From the NCBI RefSeq assembly GCF_040718835.1, contig NZ_JBFEFG010000281.1, forward strand, positions 1 through 64,000: a stretch of DNA of 64,000 nucleotides. The letters run 5' to 3'. The position numbers and the translations under genes are program-made. The stretch is from Bremerella sp. JC817. Its GTDB lineage: Bacteria > Planctomycetota > Planctomycetia > Pirellulales > Pirellulaceae. Shown piece after piece: positions 41,967 through 51,384 of the stretch. Within the stretch, counting starts at the first letter, position 1, and every line of letters begins with the position of its first letter. The notes beneath the pieces were generated by a model, which worked only from the letters and a program-made list of their open reading frames with translations, was not told where the DNA came from and searched no databases.

Positions 41967-43847
41967 ATGAAAACTACCGTTCTCCCGATCCTGGGACTAC
42001 TTACACTACTTGCGACAACCGCTTTCGCCCACGAAGGACCCGATCCGCTGGCGCGGTGGCGGTTCGATTCCGATGCGATTTCGCAGCAAGGCGATCAGAC
42101 CAAGATCCTTCCACGGCGCGGCCCGACCGGTGTGCTCATTGGCAAGTTCGAGATGCTCGGCGAAAAACACGATGAGACCCTCTTCTTAAGCGGCAATCAG
42201 TCGGCAGTCATCATTGCTGAAGACCACAACGAGGCCAGCAAGTACCTGCCGACCGAAGCATTGACGGTCTCCACCGTCGTGTCGATCTCGCAGCCGGAAC
42301 AATGGGGTGGACTGATCGGCGCGATTGAAGACAACGGTTCGCAGGAATCAGGCTGGCTGGTCGGCTACGACGAGAAAACTTTTACCTTCGCCCTGCGTGG
42401 GAAAGAAGGCACTGGCCGTCTGACCTACCTGAAAGGAAAGACACCTTACGAAGCAGGCAAGTTATATCACGTGGTGGCGGTCTACGACGGCGAGACGATG
42501 CAGTTGTACATCAACGGCAAGCTCGAGGCGGAAAGCAAAGAACAATCGGGGTCGATTCAGTACCCTGCCAAGACGCCGTACATGCTTGGTGCCTATCGCG
42601 ATAGTGATGAGTTCCAATCGCTCAAAGGACGACTCCGCGAAATCGTGCTGTACGATCTCGCCGCGAAGAAAGAGTGGGTCGACCACGACTTCGAACACAA
42701 TGCCAGTCTCGCAGCACTTCCTGCGATGGAGTCGAACGATCCGCTCGACTTTGTGATCGAGCCTTACCTGCAGTTCGGTACGCAGAACAGCATGACGGTC
42801 ATGTGGCGAACCAATCGCAGGGCTCTCGGCACGCTGTACTTTGGCGAGTCGGCCGAATGTCCGAATCGCATCGACATTCCGGAAGGGAAAGAGATTCATG
42901 AGATCACGATCGAGGGGCTCGAGCCGGAGACGCAGTACTTCTATCGCACCGAATCACGCTTGAAGCCTGACGCCGAACCGTTGGTCAGCACGCCGGCCAC
43001 CTTTCAGACGGCCGTGAACCGCGACACGCCGTTCGCGTTTGCGGTGATCAGTGACACGCAAGGCAACCCGGCCGTGAGTGGCAAGCTGGCTCAGTTTGCC
43101 TGGGGTCAGCGTCCCAGCTTCCTGCTTCACCCAGGCGATCTGGTGGAAGTTGGTCCGCGCGATTCGCATTGGACGCAGCATTTCTTTCCGAGCATGAACC
43201 CGCTGATTCGCCACGTTCCGTTCTTTCCGGTGCTGGGCAACCACGAACGGAATGCTCAACACTTCTACGACTACGTTTCCTTGCCGAAGCCGGAATACTT
43301 CTACCAGTTTCGATTTGGCAATGCCCATTTCTTCATGATCGACTCCAATCGCAACCTGGATCCCGATTCCGAGCAGTACCAATGGCTCGAAAAGCATCTT
43401 TCCGAATCGGATGCAACCTGGAAGTTTGTTTGCCATCACCACCCGCCTTATTCGTCCGACGAAAACGACTACGGCAATTTGTGGAAGACAAACAAGGGAA
43501 CGCGTGGCGATCAGAATGCCCGTCAGTTAGTGCCGCTGTACGAGAAGTACCACGTCGACATCGTTTGGAACGGGCACATTCATTCGTACGAACGTACCTG
43601 GCCGATCCGCGAAAATCGGGCGGTGAAAGAAGGTGCTCCAATTTACATGATCACCGGTGGCGGTGGCGGTCCGCTGGAAACGCCCGGGCCGATCCGTCCG
43701 TTCTTCATGAACACGGTTCGCCGCGGGCACCATTACTCGATGGTTCGCATCAACGATACGAAGCTTGAGTTTCAAGCATACGACCTCGAGAACCGTCTGT
43801 TCGATCAGATGACGATCTCGAAGCAGACGGCTGCCGCTCACGAATAG
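41967..43847 (+). CDS. Exported LamG plus purple-acid-phosphatase-like metallophosphoesterase
   Basis: The 626-residue protein has a signal peptide (MKTTVLPILGLLTLLATTAF-A), a LamG/concanavalin-like domain (about residues 30-240; FTFALRGKEG, YHVVAVYDGETMQLYINGK), a fibronectin-like purple acid phosphatase N domain (about 255-340; MTVMWRTNRRALGTLYFGE) and a calcineurin-like phosphoesterase (about 350-600). The metal-ligand motifs are all visible: SDTQG, PGDLVEVG, GNHERN, CHHHPPY and NGHIHSYER. It should hydrolyse phosphate esters in the periplasm or at the surface, with the LamG part binding carbohydrate. It probably continues the operon of the two preceding genes. Its last 10 bp overlap the convergent RND gene. 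Confidence 0.92.
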   Translation: MKTTVLPILGLLTLLATTAFAHEGPDPLARWRFDSDAISQQGDQTKILPRRGPTGVLIGKFEMLGEKHDETLFLSGNQSAVIIAEDHNEASKYLPTEALTVSTVVSISQPEQWGGLIGAIEDNGSQESGWLVGYDEKTFTFALRGKEGTGRLTYLKGKTPYEAGKLYHVVAVYDGETMQLYINGKLEAESKEQSGSIQYPAKTPYMLGAYRDSDEFQSLKGRLREIVLYDLAAKKEWVDHDFEHNASLAALPAMESNDPLDFVIEPYLQFGTQNSMTVMWRTNRRALGTLYFGESAECPNRIDIPEGKEIHEITIEGLEPETQYFYRTESRLKPDAEPLVSTPATFQTAVNRDTPFAFAVISDTQGNPAVSGKLAQFAWGQRPSFLLHPGDLVEVGPRDSHWTQHFFPSMNPLIRHVPFFPVLGNHERNAQHFYDYVSLPKPEYFYQFRFGNAHFFMIDSNRNLDPDSEQYQWLEKHLSESDATWKFVCHHHPPYSSDENDYGNLWKTNKGTRGDQNARQLVPLYEKYHVDIVWNGHIHSYERTWPIRENRAVKEGAPIYMITGGGGGPLETPGPIRPFFMNTVRRGHHYSMVRINDTKLEFQAYDLENRLFDQMTISKQTAAAHE

Positions 43848-46800
43848 AGCGGCAAGCCTTCTTCCTGCAAGTGGTCGCCTGACTCTGGCTCTGGCGACCG
43901 TTCGCGGGAACGCTTGCTTGGCCAGCGAATCCGCAACACAGCAGGGTTCACCATCACCATGTGCATTGTTGGCACAAAGGTCAACGCAAGCATCGTGGCT
44001 CCGATCACGCCGCCAGCGATCGAAATTGCCAGTGGTGGCCAGAAGCCTCCCCCGGCCAGAACCAGCGGTAAGAATCCGACCACGGTGGTTGCCGTCGTGG
44101 CGATCACGTGGCGGGTTCCTCGCATTACCACATCACGCACCGCAACCGGATCACCGACGCGGGCCTTCTCATCTTCGCGAAGCGCGGCCAACACAACGAT
44201 CGAGTCGTTAATCGCCACACCGATCAAGCCCATCGTTCCAACGATCGCCATAAAGCCGAATGGGAAACCAAACAGCCACAGTGCGATCAGCCCCAAACCA
44301 ACGGAAAAGAATCCGACCGCGCCAATCAAGATTGCCGCACGGAACGAACTGAACGAAAGCACCAGCGTCGCTACCATCAGCACCATCAGCACGCCGACGC
44401 TCGACATCAAGTTGCCGACCGCCTGATCGCGACCGTCCGCTTCACCACCGAGCTTCATTTTGTAACCCACTGGGAACTCGAATCCTGCCGCTTTCATCCG
44501 TTCGTCCAGCTTGCTGATCACCACCGAAGGTAACACGCCTGCTTTGACGTACGCTTTTACTTCGTTCATTCGCAAGTTGTTCAGCCGCGTGACCGCAGAG
44601 ATCTCAGGCTTCAACTCCAACGATCCAATCGCCGAGAACGGAATCGTTGCCAGCCGGCGATCGCTTCCTGCTTGCGACGTCACCAGGTCGAGCGAAGCGA
44701 TATCGGAAAGTTCGGCCCGCTGCGACTCTGGCAGACGCACTCGCACCGGAAGTTCTTCGGTCTCTTCGAGCACGGTGCCACCCAATGCCCCTTCGGTCGA
44801 AGCGGCCAGCTGTTGTGCGATCTGCATGCGATTCAGCCCGGTCAGCCGAACCTTCTCTTCGTCTAGCACCAAGGCAAACTTCGGCAAGTCGTCCCCCAAG
44901 TCGCTCCGCGTGTGGGTGACTTCCGGAATCTGGGCCAGTTCGGCGCGGACTTGTTCACCAAGCGAACGCAGCACGTTCAAATCGGGACCAAAGATCCGGA
45001 GCTCAACAGGGGCATCGAAAGGAGGCCCCTGTTCGAGCTGCCGGGCCAGAATGCGAGCCTCAGGGACTTCGCGATCAAACTCCACTTGAAGTTGATTGAT
45101 CACGTCCGCCGTCCCTTCGGCCGACTTCAGTTCAACGATTGCCTGGCCATAGGGTGCGTTGTTTTCGCGACGACGCACAATGTTGTAATAGAACGAAGGT
45201 ACGCTCTCGCCCAGGATCCAGTCGATCCCGGTCACTTCCGGATGGCGTTTGGCAATCTCGCTCACCTTCCGCGCGGTCGCTTCGGTATGGAAGATCGACG
45301 CTTGCGGCGGCAATTCCAACTCAATCTGAAACTGATTGCGATCGGCCGGTGGAAAGAACTGCTCTGGCAGATGCCTTGCCTGCACGAAACCAACGATCGG
45401 CAACACAATCGAAATTGCGATGCTGAGGATCGGTCGAGCCAGTAGGAAGTCGACCACGTTCTGCCATGCCAGCGCTAGCTTCGGACTTTGAAAGCCACCA
45501 CGCCACCAATGCTCGCCCGGGCGATGATCTGGGTCGGCAAACAACGCCGCCAAGGCAGGTGTCACCGTCATGGCCAACAGGAACGAACTGGTGATCGCCA
45601 GCATCACACTGATGGCGATCGAACCGACGAACTCGCCGGCTGGGCCAGGCATCAACGCGATCGGCGCGAAGGCTAGCCCCGTGGTTAGAGTGCTGCCGAA
45701 AAGCGGAATCGCCAGATGGCGTGTCGCCGCCGCGACCGAGTGGCCAGCCGAGTCCCCTTCTTCCATGCGGACCTTCACTTCGTCGACCATCACGATCGCA
45801 TTGTCGATCAGCAGCCCCAGGGCGATAATCAACCCAGTGATCGACATCTGATGCATCGGAATTTCCAGCATCCGCATGCCGGCCAATACCATGAACGCCG
45901 ACAACGGCAAAGCGGCCCCGACCACGATCGAGCTTCGCCAGCCCATCAAGAAGAAGATCACCGCGACAACCGCCGCCCCACCGATCGCCAGGTTCCATAG
46001 CAGATTGTTGAGCCGAGCTTCGACGTAAGGGCTTTGCTCGAACAAACGCTCCAGTTCGACGCCGCGTGGCAGTTGCGATTCAAATTCAGAGATCGACTCC
46101 TGAGCCGAAGCATTCCACAGATCAAGGCGATAATCACTACGGACCAGCGTCCCAATGGTGACCGCCATGCGATCGTCGATAATCGCCATGCTCCGCGGAG
46201 GCTGCACGATTCCTTTATGGACTTCAGCGATATCTCCGAGTCGGACGAACTTGCCATCAGTTCCGTAGCGAATCGGTGTGGCCGAGATACGGTCGATCGA
46301 ATCGAGTTCGCTGTCGACTTCCATCAGAAAATCGGACTCTCGGGAACGAATCAGACCAGCGGAAAGCTTCGCGTCACTCGCCGATAGCTGCTGGGCGACG
46401 TCGGCAGCGGTCAATCCAATACTGGCAAGCTGTGCCGGTTGAACTTCCACGGCGATCTCTTCTTGCGGATCGCCAAACATCTCGACATCTTCGGTGCCTG
46501 GTACACTGCGCAGACGATCTTCCAACTGCTCGGCCAGACGAAGCAAGATGGCATAGCTTGGCTTTTCGTCCTGGGTCCACTTCAGTGCCAGGATCGAAGC
46601 GTATGCTTTTGTCGTGATAAGTTCGATGTCAGGCTCGCCGACTCCGTCGGGGAATTCGGCCTGAGCGTCGTCGATCTTATCGCGGATCCGCGACCAGATT
46701 TCTCCCACCTCGTAGACGTCGTCGCGCAGCTCGACCACCATCACCGAAGCACCGGCTCGGCTGGTCGAGCGAATTTCTTTGATCTCTTCGACCTCTTGCA

Positions 46801-47005
46801 GCTCTTCTTCCATGCGGTCGGTGACCAGCACTTCCACGCGATCGCCACGGGCCCCAGGGAACAGCGTAGTGACGATGGCAAAGCGTGGTGTCAGCGTCGG
46901 GTCTTCCAGCCGCGGCAACACGAAATAAGAGGACAACCCCGCCACAATGATGACGGCGATACTTAGCATCAAGAGTCGCTTGTCGCGATAGAATGCGTCG
47001 AACAT
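43838..47005 (-). CDS. RND-family efflux permease (AcrB/HAE1-like)
   Basis: The 1055-residue protein has the RND pattern of 12 membrane helices and two large periplasmic loops. The N-terminus (YFVLPRLEDPTLTPRFAIVT...FPGA) and the TM4 motif ALGLLIDNAIVMVDEV are diagnostic; the second Asp of the usual DD pair is Asn, as in a number of HAE-type pumps. It exports drugs or other compounds using the proton gradient, together with the membrane fusion protein encoded 21 bp upstream. No outer-membrane TolC gene is in the window, so the third part must be elsewhere. Controlled, most likely, by the TetR regulator at the head of the operon. Confidence 0.95.
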   Translation of the reverse strand: MFDAFYRDKRLLMLSIAVIIVAGLSSYFVLPRLEDPTLTPRFAIVTTLFPGARGDRVEVLVTDRMEEELQEVEEIKEIRSTSRAGASVMVVELRDDVYEVGEIWSRIRDKIDDAQAEFPDGVGEPDIELITTKAYASILALKWTQDEKPSYAILLRLAEQLEDRLRSVPGTEDVEMFGDPQEEIAVEVQPAQLASIGLTAADVAQQLSASDAKLSAGLIRSRESDFLMEVDSELDSIDRISATPIRYGTDGKFVRLGDIAEVHKGIVQPPRSMAIIDDRMAVTIGTLVRSDYRLDLWNASAQESISEFESQLPRGVELERLFEQSPYVEARLNNLLWNLAIGGAAVVAVIFFLMGWRSSIVVGAALPLSAFMVLAGMRMLEIPMHQMSITGLIIALGLLIDNAIVMVDEVKVRMEEGDSAGHSVAAATRHLAIPLFGSTLTTGLAFAPIALMPGPAGEFVGSIAISVMLAITSSFLLAMTVTPALAALFADPDHRPGEHWWRGGFQSPKLALAWQNVVDFLLARPILSIAISIVLPIVGFVQARHLPEQFFPPADRNQFQIELELPPQASIFHTEATARKVSEIAKRHPEVTGIDWILGESVPSFYYNIVRRRENNAPYGQAIVELKSAEGTADVINQLQVEFDREVPEARILARQLEQGPPFDAPVELRIFGPDLNVLRSLGEQVRAELAQIPEVTHTRSDLGDDLPKFALVLDEEKVRLTGLNRMQIAQQLAASTEGALGGTVLEETEELPVRVRLPESQRAELSDIASLDLVTSQAGSDRRLATIPFSAIGSLELKPEISAVTRLNNLRMNEVKAYVKAGVLPSVVISKLDERMKAAGFEFPVGYKMKLGGEADGRDQAVGNLMSSVGVLMVLMVATLVLSFSSFRAAILIGAVGFFSVGLGLIALWLFGFPFGFMAIVGTMGLIGVAINDSIVVLAALREDEKARVGDPVAVRDVVMRGTRHVIATTATTVVGFLPLVLAGGGFWPPLAISIAGGVIGATMLALTFVPTMHMVMVNPAVLRIRWPSKRSRERSPEPESGDHLQEEGLPLYS

Positions 47006-47026
47006 CGCAGGTGCCTTCGAGCCGAT

Positions 47027-48349
47027 TTATTCGGAAAGTGGTTGGGTATGAACCTGAACGCCAGGAACCAAACGATTGATTCCCGAGGCAACGATTTGAT
47101 CGCCATCGACGATCGTTCCGCGGACGAAGCTCCGCTGGCTATCGCTGTAGATCACTTCAACTTCGCGGCGGCCAATGGTGCTATCCGCCTCGACCACATA
47201 CAGCGACCAAAGCCCACGCGATCCTTGCAAGAGCGATGCATTGGGAACCCAGAAACCGGTGGCCTGGCGGGTCGTACCGATTTCCAGACGAGCGACCTGG
47301 GCAGGCACCCATTTTCGCGAAGCTTCCGGGCTGAGGGTAAACACGACCGTCTGAGTACGAGTCGTCGAATCGAGTTCCGGGATGATGCCGCTAACCGAGG
47401 CGACTTGCGTTTGCCCATCCACGACGATCGGATGCTGCTGACCGACTTCCAGCGACGCGGCCGTTTCGGGAGGCAAGCCGAACCAGGCCTCGAGCGGTTC
47501 ATGCTCGACCAGCCGAAAGACCGACTGGCCAGGGCTGACGACCGTTCCTTCGTCGATCGAACGACGAGCAATCTTGCCAGAAAATGGCGCCACGAGTTGC
47601 GTATCTTCTTTCTCGTGCATCAAGTCGGCCAGGTCTGCTTCCAATCCGGCAACGACCGCCTTCTGAGCTTCGATTTGCTCCGGACGTGTTCCTTCACGTA
47701 GTTCCTCCAGCCGGCTTTCGGCGGCCTGAAATCTTCCCTGGGCCGCTTGCGTTCCGTAGATGGCATCTTCCAGGGTCTCTTGCGAAATGGCACTCCGCTT
47801 GATCAGTTGCTCGCGACGACCTCGGTTGGCCTCTTGCAGTTTCAGTTCTGCCGAGAGTTGACGCACTTCGGCTTCGGCCGCCTCGATCACTTCGCGACGC
47901 GGGCCGGCGATCAGTTCCCGCAGAATGGCCGCTTGCTGGTCCCGCTGCGCCTCGGTCTTGCGGATCCGCGCCGCTAAATGGCGATCGTCGAGCGTGGCCA
48001 GTGTTTGACCTTGCTTGACGGTATCCCCTTCGTCGACCGTCAGGCGAATGACTTTGCCAGCCAGCTCGAACGAAAGTTCGCTGGTTCGTGCCGCGACCAA
48101 GACACCGGTGTAGGTTCGCCGCGCAGCATAGGTTGGCTGCGACTTGGCCGCGAACACTTCAACCGGAGTCGGTTCCGCTGTGGGTGGAGGTAACGGAACC
48201 GACTCGGCAGAAGTGAACTTCCAAGTCATCAGCGCCGCGAGGACGGCGACACCGACGACTCCGAAGAAACGCAGGGTCCAAAGTTGACGCTTCGTCCACT
48301 TTCGTGCAAAAAAGGACTCACGACTGGACGAGGAGCTGCTGATATTCAT
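47027..48349 (-). CDS. HlyD/AcrA-type membrane fusion protein
   Basis: The start is at ATG 48349, giving a 440-residue protein; a longer frame to 48430 lies wholly in the TetR gene. There is an N-terminal membrane anchor (about residues 21-40, LRFFGVVGVAVLAALM), a lipoyl half (VIRLTVDEGDTVKQGQTLAT), a long coiled-coil hairpin (about 120-220, RKTEAQRDQQAAILREL...RGRREQLIKRSAISQE), the second lipoyl half (VAPFSGKIARRSIDEGTVVS) and a beta-barrel domain. It joins the RND pump to an outer-membrane channel. Its start overlaps the end of the TetR gene by 32 bp, so the three genes form one operon. Confidence 0.93.
   Translation of the reverse strand: MNISSSSSSRESFFARKWTKRQLWTLRFFGVVGVAVLAALMTWKFTSAESVPLPPPTAEPTPVEVFAAKSQPTYAARRTYTGVLVAARTSELSFELAGKVIRLTVDEGDTVKQGQTLATLDDRHLAARIRKTEAQRDQQAAILRELIAGPRREVIEAAEAEVRQLSAELKLQEANRGRREQLIKRSAISQETLEDAIYGTQAAQGRFQAAESRLEELREGTRPEQIEAQKAVVAGLEADLADLMHEKEDTQLVAPFSGKIARRSIDEGTVVSPGQSVFRLVEHEPLEAWFGLPPETAASLEVGQQHPIVVDGQTQVASVSGIIPELDSTTRTQTVVFTLSPEASRKWVPAQVARLEIGTTRQATGFWVPNASLLQGSRGLWSLYVVEADSTIGRREVEVIYSDSQRSFVRGTIVDGDQIVASGINRLVPGVQVHTQPLSE
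48286..48302. promoter_or_regulatory. Second copy of the TetR operator half in the fusion-protein coding region
   Basis: GACGCTTCGTCCACTTT here is identical over 17 bp to 49067-49083 in the operator upstream of the TetR gene. It lies just inside the start of the membrane fusion protein gene. It may be a secondary regulator-binding site or a coincidence of coding sequence (it encodes KWTKRQ on the minus strand). Confidence 0.35.
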
Positions 48350-49052
48350 CGGCAAAGGTCTCCGTAAGGGCCTTATGAAAGACTGCTTCGTAGTCGTGGT
48401 CGGTGGACAACGCTTGCCATCCGAAACCATCGAGCATGTGATTCAGGCAATTTCGAATTGCCAAAGGTGGATTGACGATCCCAATCTCGCTCAGTGAATT
48501 GCTGGTCGACATCAGTGTGAACGATCCGAAGTTGATCGCCCACATTCCGAAGACCATATCTTCCGGTGTCATTTCACCCGGAAGGGTCACGTCGCCTTGA
48601 GCGATCGCATCGCGGACGATTCCCGCCACGATTCCCATGCAGGCCTGTTCGCAGGTATGCATGATATTCTGACGTTTCTCCGAGGTCTTTTCCCAAATCG
48701 ACGAGAGCCGAACCACTTGTTCAACATGGAAATGACTCGGATAAAGACGTACGAACAACTCGCACGCCACTGCGATGGCTGTCAGCCGTTCGCGGGACTT
48801 GCCCTTGAACAGCGACGCTCTTTGAAACAAAGCGGTTCGCTTCTTCTGAGTCTCGACCGCCAGTGCGAGGATGATGTCCTCTTTGTTGGGGAAGTGACGG
48901 TAAACGGTTCCTTTGCCGTATTCGACGGCTTCGGCAATGCGATCCATGCTTAAACCGAGGTACCCATCGCGCTGCAACATTTCTCGTGCAACCGACAGAA
49001 TTTGGGCTTCACGCTCCAGGATCTCACGCTGTTTACGGCTTAGTGGGTTCAT
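48318..49052 (-). CDS. TetR-family transcriptional regulator
   Basis: The 244-residue protein has the TetR N-terminal helix-turn-helix (AREMLQRDGYLGLSMDRIAE, YGKGTVYRHFPNKEDIILA) and a larger, all-helical ligand domain. It heads an operon with the membrane fusion protein (32-bp overlap) and RND pump, so it is almost surely the local repressor released by pump substrates. A perfect palindrome overlaps its promoter region 12 bp before the start codon, a textbook autoregulatory layout. Confidence 0.92.
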   Translation of the reverse strand: MNPLSRKQREILEREAQILSVAREMLQRDGYLGLSMDRIAEAVEYGKGTVYRHFPNKEDIILALAVETQKKRTALFQRASLFKGKSRERLTAIAVACELFVRLYPSHFHVEQVVRLSSIWEKTSEKRQNIMHTCEQACMGIVAGIVRDAIAQGDVTLPGEMTPEDMVFGMWAINFGSFTLMSTSNSLSEIGIVNPPLAIRNCLNHMLDGFGWQALSTDHDYEAVFHKALTETFADEYQQLLVQS

Positions 49053-49064
49053 CAGGGACTATTT

Positions 49065-49079
49065 TGGACGCTTCGTCCA
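49065..49079. promoter_or_regulatory. Palindromic TetR operator
   Basis: TGGACG-CTT-CGTCCA is a perfect 6-bp inverted repeat with a 3-bp spacer, 12-27 bp before the TetR start codon. A 17-bp near copy lies at 48286-48302. Confidence 0.6.
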
Positions 49080-49083
49080 CTTT

Positions 49084-49370
49084 TTGCAAGCGATGATTCG
49101 GTAAAGATTTTCTCTCCTACAACCCCAATTTACCTCCATTGGGTGAAACGCAGACGACTGAATCGACAGTCGCAGGTCGATTTCTTACATTTATGGCAAC
49201 ATTTCTCTAGGCTCGCCATCCCTCGATCCCCTCAGCCCCCTAAACATGGTTGCACCATGCCACTTGGCGGTGTCTACTTGGGGCGATTATTGGCAATCAA
49301 GCAGAAACTCCATCGGCTGGTTGCCAGGCCATGCTTTCATCATCCCTCAGGTAACTGGTAATTGTTTCTC
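49084..49370. other. Intergenic region between divergent TetR operon and SHD1 gene
   Basis: About 290 bp without a gene. A small inverted repeat (CCCAAT...ATTGGG, near 49122-49144) is visible. Promoters for both sides should lie here, but I see no sigma-54-type motif. Confidence 0.35.
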
Positions 49371-51365
49371 ATGTTTCATCCTCGAGCGCTCCGCGGGCAA
49401 CGCTTTTGGCTTGCATCTCTCTTCCTTTGTGCCATTCCGCTGCCGACGTTTGCTGGCGAACCAACGGGGGCGCTCGTTAAGTTCGCTGAAAGCCGAACCT
49501 GGAGCGACGACTCTGGCAAGTTTCAGATTGGTGGCAGTCTGAAGCTGGCGACCGAAAACGAAGTCCAAATATTGAAATCGGACGGTCTCGTCGTCACGGT
49601 GCCGCTGAATAAGCTGAGCGCGAACGATCAGAAGTTCATCGCCGACTTTTTAAAAGCCGAAGCCGCCCAGAACGATCCCTCGAATCCTTTCGCCGGGGGT
49701 GCCCCGTCCAACCCGTTCTCTGGTGGCAAACCAGCCGCCGCGATGCCTGCCACAGCAACACAGCCCCCTGCGGCGAATGGTAATTTGCCAAAAGTCAGCG
49801 CGGCGACCGCCGGCGCGCGTCCTTTGAACATCACCGCAGGCCGGGCCTTCTGGTCGGTAAAGCCTCCGATCGCACTGCCAAAGGTAGAGTCCCAAGACTC
49901 GGTTTTGCCGATTTCGTTTCTGAAGCCACGCCGTGGCAAGATGGTCGCCGCGGCGGCGGGTCGTTCGCCGACAATCTTCTTGAATGTCTACGAGGAAGGA
50001 CGCCGCGCCGACGAGAACTATGGACGCTTCGCTTTGGTTGATCCCAAGTCAGGCCAGACATCGCCCGTGACCGACTTCCCGCAGGCCTGGAAGATGCTGT
50101 GCGTTGCCCCCAATGGCAAGATGATCGCGGCCGTGGAAATAAAGGGCTTCGACAAAGGGAACGAACTGGGCATCTTCAAAGTGGAAGGGACCACCGTGAT
50201 TCCGGTGGTTCAGTTCACTGCCGGTGGTGGCGACTGGGCCGAAATTCAACAGGCTAACTTCCTGCCGAACGATCGTATTGTGGTCATCGATCAGAAGAAG
50301 AAGCTTACCGTCTGGGATATCTCGAATCCAAACGCCGTGCGAGCCCTCGTTCAGGGCGAACTGCAATCGACGAACGTCAAGTCCACCCCGGCCGGCGAAC
50401 TGATGATCGTGCCGATGAAAAACAACATCGCCGTTGTCGATACCAACACCTTTGAGGTCGCTGGCGTGATCAATGTGGGCGAAGATATCTCGCACCTTGG
50501 CGTCTCGGCCGATGGTAAACGCCTGGCAGCGAAGCAGTGGAATAACCTCGTAATTTGCAGCATGGAAGATGGCTCGGTCATCAAAACAATTCCTGCCGAC
50601 AGCGGCTCGCATTTCGCTGTCGAATGGGTGGGAGACTACGTAAAGGTGGGCGAGGTCCTCTACGACGTGAACCTTGGAATTCCTTACTGGAAGTACGATA
50701 ACTGGGCGATGGCCAAGGTGCTGTACGATAACGTTCTTTTCTCTTTGTTCGATGAACGCGACGGCACCGTTATGGCGATCAACACGCTGCCCCACAAGAC
50801 GGCCATTCAATCGGGTGAAGGGATCGATCCGAAATCGGTTTTCGCAATGACGCCTGGCAGCAAAGTTCGCGTGGTCACCAAGACCGATTCGATCTCGGCG
50901 GAAGAGCAGCAGAAGCTCCAGGAGGCGATCGCGGCATGTATCACCAAAGCAGGCTGGACGCGTGACGACTCATCTTCGATCGTGATGGAATTCTCGATCC
51001 AGCAAGGCGAAGAAAAGGAAGAAGAGTACGTCACCCAGAAAAACCGCTTCGGTCCTGGCATGATTCCTCCTCCCTTCATGGGTGGCCGACCTTCCGGCCC
51101 GACCGAAAAGGTGAAGTTCCGACCCTGGAATCATTCGGTGGAAGTCAAAGAGAATCAGTCGGTGCTCTACCGCAACAACTACCAGGTCGGTGCCCCGAGC
51201 CGCTTCCAATCGGAAGAAGGGGAATCGACCCAGCAAGCCGTGCTGAAGCTGATTAAGCCGCGTCCGAGTTGGTTTGAAGGGGTGAACATCCCTTCGCACT
51301 TGATGAAGGCAGGCAACCAGTCTGGGCTTGGCAAGTCGTCGATCACCGCGACCGGTTTGAAATAA
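49371..51365 (+). CDS. Exported SHD1-domain protein with propeller-like region
   Basis: The start is set at ATG 49371 (an in-frame TTG at 49362 adds three residues), with a signal peptide (RFWLASLFLCAIPLPTFAGE). Residues about 38-90 form an SHD1 domain (SRTWSDDSGKFQIGGSLKLA, VPLNKLSANDQKFI), named from yeast Sla1 and found widely in exported planctomycete proteins. A Pro/Ala-rich linker leads to a WD-like propeller (about 190-480) and a conserved C-terminal region of unknown function. It is likely a secreted or surface protein. The gene is monocistronic, convergent with the PAS-AraC gene with a 19-bp gap. Confidence 0.82.
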   Translation: MFHPRALRGQRFWLASLFLCAIPLPTFAGEPTGALVKFAESRTWSDDSGKFQIGGSLKLATENEVQILKSDGLVVTVPLNKLSANDQKFIADFLKAEAAQNDPSNPFAGGAPSNPFSGGKPAAAMPATATQPPAANGNLPKVSAATAGARPLNITAGRAFWSVKPPIALPKVESQDSVLPISFLKPRRGKMVAAAAGRSPTIFLNVYEEGRRADENYGRFALVDPKSGQTSPVTDFPQAWKMLCVAPNGKMIAAVEIKGFDKGNELGIFKVEGTTVIPVVQFTAGGGDWAEIQQANFLPNDRIVVIDQKKKLTVWDISNPNAVRALVQGELQSTNVKSTPAGELMIVPMKNNIAVVDTNTFEVAGVINVGEDISHLGVSADGKRLAAKQWNNLVICSMEDGSVIKTIPADSGSHFAVEWVGDYVKVGEVLYDVNLGIPYWKYDNWAMAKVLYDNVLFSLFDERDGTVMAINTLPHKTAIQSGEGIDPKSVFAMTPGSKVRVVTKTDSISAEEQQKLQEAIAACITKAGWTRDDSSSIVMEFSIQQGEEKEEEYVTQKNRFGPGMIPPPFMGGRPSGPTEKVKFRPWNHSVEVKENQSVLYRNNYQVGAPSRFQSEEGESTQQAVLKLIKPRPSWFEGVNIPSHLMKAGNQSGLGKSSITATGLK

Positions 51366-51384
51366 CTTCGACCGCCTCGGTTCA

